A DNA stretch of 6,120 nucleotides from Bifidobacteriaceae bacterium (GTDB taxonomy: Bacteria > Actinomycetota > Actinomycetes > Actinomycetales > WQXJ01), in NCBI GenBank assembly GCA_031266115.1, contig JAISBQ010000304.1:1-6120 (forward strand), written 5' to 3'. Positions 5,932 to 6,120 of the stretch are shown piece by piece; position 1 is the first letter of the stretch; the number at the start of each line of letters is the position of its first letter. The notes under the pieces were generated by a model that saw only the letters and a program-made list of their open reading frames with translations, was not told where the DNA came from and did not search any database. The translations under genes were made by a program, and so were the position numbers.

Positions 5932-6120
5932 GTGCGCCAAGGTGGCGTGGTGGCAGCGGCAGACCTGGTGGCGTTGGACGAGGAGTTGCCCCGCATCGAC
6001 CAGGACCGGGTCCGCGCCGTCCGCCTCGCCGAGGGCCTGCGCACCCTCGGTTTCGATGCACCCGAACCGGAGACCAACATCCTCATGGTCCGCTGCACCG
6101 ATCCCGTCACGCTGGCGGCC
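5932..6120 (+). pseudogene. Threonine aldolase, internal fragment (runs off the window end)
   Basis: In the frame of codon 5935 the sequence reads RQGGVVAAADLVALDEELPRID and continues QDRVRAVRLAEGL. This corresponds to the MRQSGILAAAGIYAL region of E. coli threonine aldolase. Upstream of about 5932 the family-like sequence stops: the expected glycine-rich GGGM segment and everything before it are missing. The preceding DNA is the ATPase stop codon and a 40-bp spacer. The frame has no stop up to 6120, and if the ends are joined it continues in phase to TGA 246-248. The edge near 5932 therefore looks like a recombination or duplication breakpoint. The frame stays open upstream into the ATPase gene, but that part has no aldolase similarity. 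Confidence 0.83.
6002..6120. repeat. Right copy of the 119-bp terminal direct repeat
   Basis: This copy is identical to bases 1-119, at an offset of 6001. Base 6001 (C) completes the codon CAG with bases 1-2, so joining the ends keeps the aldolase frame intact. The exact match, its position flush with both window ends, and the preserved frame together favour a closed 6001-bp circle or a tandem repeat unit over two diverged gene copies. Confidence 0.97.

Noticed and set aside
1..6120. tRNA, rRNA, CRISPR array, insertion-sequence ends or a plasmid replication gene
   Set aside because: I looked on both strands and found no cloverleaf with CCA-type ends, no short spaced repeats, no transposase motifs and no Rep-like protein.

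Overview
The window is high-GC DNA, most likely from an actinobacterium. The evidence is the strong G/C third-position bias, a GTG start with a strong Shine-Dalgarno site, an MmyB-like (HTH_31 plus MLTR ligand-binding) regulator, and a surface-type protein ending in group 2 bacterial Ig-like domains. I cannot name the genus.

The first 119 bases (1-119) are repeated exactly as the last 119 bases (6002-6120). The repeat starts at the first base and ends at the last one. A threonine aldolase reading frame also runs in phase across the join. The simplest reading is a circularly closed 6001-bp sequence, or a 6001-bp tandem repeat unit, opened inside a threonine aldolase fragment. I see no replication, integration or transposition gene, so an autonomous plasmid is not supported.

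Layout: (a) 1-248 is the 3' end of a threonine aldolase gene on the + strand, and 5932-6120 is the upstream part of the same fragment. Only about the last third of the enzyme exists and the PLP-lysine region is absent. (b) 249-355 is a convergent intergenic gap with a long hairpin. (c) 356-3658 on the - strand encodes a large modular protein: a neutral-ceramidase-like domain, two near-identical DUF6273-like modules, a proline-rich linker and two Ig-like domains. Its normal N-terminus and signal peptide are missing. (d) 3657-4540 on the + strand is an MmyB-like helix-turn-helix regulator split into two frames near a run of seven G. (e) 4581-4606 is a perfect 26-bp palindrome covering a TATACT -10-like box. 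(f) 4641-5891 on the + strand is an intact AAA_14/DUF4143 ATPase. The threonine aldolase fragment resumes 40 bp after its stop.

Three of the four genes are broken: the aldolase lacks its front, the ceramidase-like gene lacks its front, and the regulator is frameshifted. The ATPase with its palindromic promoter region is the only gene that looks whole. The regulator and the ceramidase-like gene are divergent and abutting, which could mean a regulator-target pair. No gene-free stretch exceeds 300 bases.
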